Positions 61,410-64,000 of a stretch of 64,000 nucleotides of DNA are shown in pieces. The notes below the pieces were generated by a model. That model was not told the origin of the DNA and searched no databases. It saw only the letters and a list, made by a program, of their open reading frames with translations. The DNA comes from Actinomycetaceae bacterium. Lineage in GTDB: Bacteria > Actinomycetota > Actinomycetes > Actinomycetales > Actinomycetaceae. The stretch is taken from the NCBI GenBank assembly GCA_030537615.1, contig JAUNVP010000003.1, positions 83,153-147,152 of the forward strand, written 5' to 3'. How positions within the stretch are numbered: position 1 is the stretch's first letter; the number at the start of each line of letters is the position of its first letter. Made by a program: the position numbers and the translations under genes.

Positions 61410-64000
61410 ATGACTCTCAGCGACGCGGCACATTCGGTATGGGCCAAGAGCTCCGGATTTGAATGTGGGCAGCCCACACTGTGGTCGCCTTTGACGGTGC
61501 ATCTTGCTGACACGGCGGCTGTGGTGCAAAGGTGCTTCGACGAGTGGTTGACTGCAAACCAATGGGAACTCCTTGTTGCAGGGTTATCCCCAGATTATCC
61601 GCCAGAAGACAGGCTTGAGGCTTCTCGGGCATTCGTTTCCTTTGTTGGTGGAGTGCACGACATTGGAAAGGCGACCCCGGCATTCTCGAGTAAAGTCCCC
61701 ACTCTCGATGCGGTCATGTGTTCTTCCGGTCTCAGCCACAGTGTCGATAATGGCGCTGAAGTGCGCGAACTACCGCACGGTCTTGCGGGTCATGTTGTCC
61801 TCGAAGAGTGGTTGACACGCCGCGGGTGGGTCAGGTCGGCGGTTAGTGCCGCAGCATCCGTAGTGGGCGGCCATCACGGAATTCCGCCGAGTCGAGATGA
61901 ACTGCAGAAAGTCCGTCGGCATCGTCTTCTCGGGGAAGGCCTCTGGCAAGACGTTCGAGAAGAGCTTGTGGACTGGATGGCCAACCGCACTGACCTCGTT
62001 ACTTATGAGGAGATATTGAACCAAGCCCGGTGGAGTCAATCCGCACTCGTTGTTATTGAGGGTTTGCTCATCATGGCTGACTGGATTGCGTCCTCCGAGG
62101 CGTATTTCCCGATCTTTTCCTTAGACTCACGATTGCCGCAGATGCTTGTTGAACAGCCTGAGCTTCATCGTCAGCGAGTAGACAAGGGGTGGGCAAAAGT
62201 CGGGTTACTTCCCCCGTGGGAGCCGCAACCTTTGACGATCAGTGATCGCGACATTCTCCATGCTCGATTTGATGTGCCCGAAGGTGCAGTACCGCGACCG
62301 ATTCAGAAAAAAGCGGTTGAGAAAGCCCGGACGATGCCAACTCCCGGCCTCCTCATCATTGAAGACGTAATGGGGTCGGGCAAAACGGAAGCGGGTCTTA
62401 TGGCGGCTGAGATTTTGGCCGACCGGTCAAATGCCTCGGGTGTGATGATGGTTTTGCCAACACAAGCCATGACTGATGCGATGTTTGAGCGTTTGATACC
62501 GTGGCTTGAACGTCTCCAGGCTCAGTCTGATCACCCTTCGATCGCAACCGTCAATCTCATCCACGGAAAGGCCGCTCTCAACCAGACTTTCCAAGAGCTC
62601 GGGTATCAGAGTAGCGAAGGATTCCGCTCCCTCGAACTCCCAGATCACGCAACTGACGTTGGGATCGATGAGGGCGATGAAGGCATTTCCTCCAGGGGAT
62701 ACGTCACTCGGAATCCTTGGCTATACAAGAAGAAAGCAATGCTCGCTGACTTTGTGGTCAGTACGATCGACCAGCTACTGATGGTTGCTTTGCGTACACG
62801 TCATCTCGCTTTGCGGCACCTGGGCGTCAGTCGAAAAATTGTCATCATCGATGAGGTCCATGCGATTGACGCATTTATGGGTGTATATCTCGAGCGCGCT
62901 CTAGAATGGTTGGCATCCTACGGCGTGACCGTGGTTGCGCTATCGGCAACACTTCCTCCATCACTGAGGAAAAAGCTACTTGATGCCTATAGCAACGGAC
63001 TGCCTGAAGAGTTGAAATCCGAACCCGCCGATCTGACGGATGAGGGGGACACGCAGCAGTTCTCTCGACGACGACCACAGCGGCCGAAGCCACGACCGGA
63101 ACCTCAAATTGTCTTGCACTACCCCGCAATCAGTTACATGCACGGAGGACAGGTTAAGACAGTTGGCGTGGAACAGGCTTTTCCGTCTCGGACAGTTCAT
63201 CTGGATTTCCTGGATTCAGATGATCTGCTCTCCTGGGCCGACGAGTTGGTAGGTGACGGCGGCTGTCTTCTTATTCTCCGCAACACGGTGAGAAATGCTC
63301 AGAAGACATATCATCAGCTTGTCGAGACCTACGGCGATGATGTGCGTCTCATGCATGCACGATTCGCGGCTCAACACCGTGTCGAAAATGACGAGTGGCT
63401 GAGAACCAACTTCGGTCCACCTGGAAAGGTGAAAGAACGGCCGAAGCGAGCGATTGTCGTTGCGACACAGGTCGCTGAGCAAAGTCTTGATATCGATTTC
63501 GACGCAATCATCACGGACTTGGCTCCTATCGACCTCATATTCCAACGGATTGGCCGCGTGCACCGCCACGATCGCGAAGTCCGACCGCAGGCGATGACGA
63601 TTCCGAGTTGTTATGTGCTCGATGTGCCCGAACTATCGGACAGTCAGCCCGAACAGCTACCGTCCATCCAGTGGAACATTTATCCCCCAGCACTTCTGTT
63701 GCGAACGGCTGCAACTTTGCATAAATACCGAGCTCAGGGTTTGACGCTACCGGATGACATGGCGCCTTTAACCTATTGGGTCTACGACCGAAGCGATGGG
63801 ATGCCAGAAAACTGGGAAAGTACCTACCGATCTCTGAAGTCAGAGTATGAAGATGCCAAAGAAGGGTCGGAAAGGGCAGCAAAGAACTTTCGACTTCGTA
63901 AATCAGGATTCCAATGTGCCGGCTTGACTGGATGGTTAGATGATTCTCCCAGCGATGCGGAGGCACACGCGCGAGCACGTGTACGTGAAGGCGATGATTC
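61410..64000 (+). CDS. cas3: CRISPR-associated helicase/nuclease Cas3, type I-E (partial, runs off the window)
   Basis: At least 863 residues with no stop before the window end. N-terminal HD nuclease: HLADTA (His31), VHDIGK (His83-Asp84), GGHHG (155-156) and MADW (Asp224). SF2 helicase: Walker A MGSGKTE (321-327), DEVH (481-484), SAT (512-514), then the C-terminal RecA-like half with VATQVAEQSLDIDFD and QRIGRVHRH. Cas3 unwinds and degrades the non-target strand after Cascade binds a target. GGAGG lies 6 nt before ATG 61410. The repeat type upstream supports subtype I-E; the Cascade, cas1 and cas2 genes should follow to the right, outside the window. Confidence 0.95.
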   Translation, partial: MTLSDAAHSVWAKSSGFECGQPTLWSPLTVHLADTAAVVQRCFDEWLTANQWELLVAGLSPDYPPEDRLEASRAFVSFVGGVHDIGKATPAFSSKVPTLDAVMCSSGLSHSVDNGAEVRELPHGLAGHVVLEEWLTRRGWVRSAVSAAASVVGGHHGIPPSRDELQKVRRHRLLGEGLWQDVREELVDWMANRTDLVTYEEILNQARWSQSALVVIEGLLIMADWIASSEAYFPIFSLDSRLPQMLVEQPELHRQRVDKGWAKVGLLPPWEPQPLTISDRDILHARFDVPEGAVPRPIQKKAVEKARTMPTPGLLIIEDVMGSGKTEAGLMAAEILADRSNASGVMMVLPTQAMTDAMFERLIPWLERLQAQSDHPSIATVNLIHGKAALNQTFQELGYQSSEGFRSLELPDHATDVGIDEGDEGISSRGYVTRNPWLYKKKAMLADFVVSTIDQLLMVALRTRHLALRHLGVSRKIVIIDEVHAIDAFMGVYLERALEWLASYGVTVVALSATLPPSLRKKLLDAYSNGLPEELKSEPADLTDEGDTQQFSRRRPQRPKPRPEPQIVLHYPAISYMHGGQVKTVGVEQAFPSRTVHLDFLDSDDLLSWADELVGDGGCLLILRNTVRNAQKTYHQLVETYGDDVRLMHARFAAQHRVENDEWLRTNFGPPGKVKERPKRAIVVATQVAEQSLDIDFDAIITDLAPIDLIFQRIGRVHRHDREVRPQAMTIPSCYVLDVPELSDSQPEQLPSIQWNIYPPALLLRTAATLHKYRAQGLTLPDDMAPLTYWVYDRSDGMPENWESTYRSLKSEYEDAKEGSERAAKNFRLRKSGFQCAGLTGWLDDSPSDAEAHARARVREGDD

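Overview
The window looks like chromosomal DNA of a moderately GC-rich actinobacterium, most likely of the Actinomycetaceae (Actinomyces/Trueperella/Arcanobacterium-like). The basis is gene content and style: an HrpA-type DEAH helicase of about 1540 residues, an SRAP protein, a DUF5926 protein, a DUF58/MoxR/DUF4350/DUF4129 cluster, a ThiD-TenA fusion, an LPXTG-anchored nuclease, GTG/TTG starts, and many genes with a TANNNT box 6-7 nt before the start codon and no Shine-Dalgarno. The species cannot be named from the sequence alone.

Layout. 1-12.8 kb: tail of an unknown gene, a membrane-anchored hypothetical protein, a DeoR/LacI-hybrid regulator, an MFS transporter, a low-molecular-weight tyrosine phosphatase coupled to a secreted lysozyme-like protein, a phosphoribosyltransferase, an L,D-transpeptidase and hrpA. 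13-18.6 kb: a complete oligopeptide ABC importer operon closed by a perfect 18-bp hairpin. 18.6-31 kb: hydrolases, a PfkB kinase, a ferritin-VIT/TRIC membrane cluster, SRAP, an HNH nuclease, TrpB2, an App1-type phosphatase and a second MFS protein. 30.3-33.6 kb: TPP-riboswitch-controlled thiM-thiE-thiDN. 33.8-42.6 kb: a large unknown membrane protein, GT2, DUF5926, rhodanese, hydroxyacid dehydrogenase, pgm, and divergent RDD and SpoIIM-like genes. 42.7-49.1 kb: a tightly overlapping DUF58-MoxR-DUF4350-DUF4129-membrane operon and a diacylglycerol kinase. 49.2-60.6 kb: serS, a HAD hydrolase, a sugar ABC importer lacking its ATPase, a sortase-anchored nuclease, an AGE-family sugar isomerase and a quinone reductase. 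60.7-64 kb: tRNA-Ser(TGA), then the start of a type I-E CRISPR-Cas locus.

The most interesting signal is at 60.96-61.41 kb. Two degenerate type I-E repeats flank a short 20-nt pseudo-spacer upstream of cas3. Read on the minus strand, the first 14 nt of the pseudo-spacer match the cas3 promoter exactly between its -35 and -10 boxes, except at positions 6 and 12, the positions known to be flipped out in type I crRNA-DNA hybrids. This is the signature expected of a Cas-regulating RNA (CreR) by which Cascade would repress its own cas operon. cas3 itself (61410 to the window end) has no stop codon in the window and runs off its right edge.

A second unexplained structure is a family of four intergenic elements of about 77 bp (33.6, 40.7, 51.5 and 55.5 kb). 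Each is built from three copies of a GATTCCGACA motif at nearly fixed spacing and orientation.
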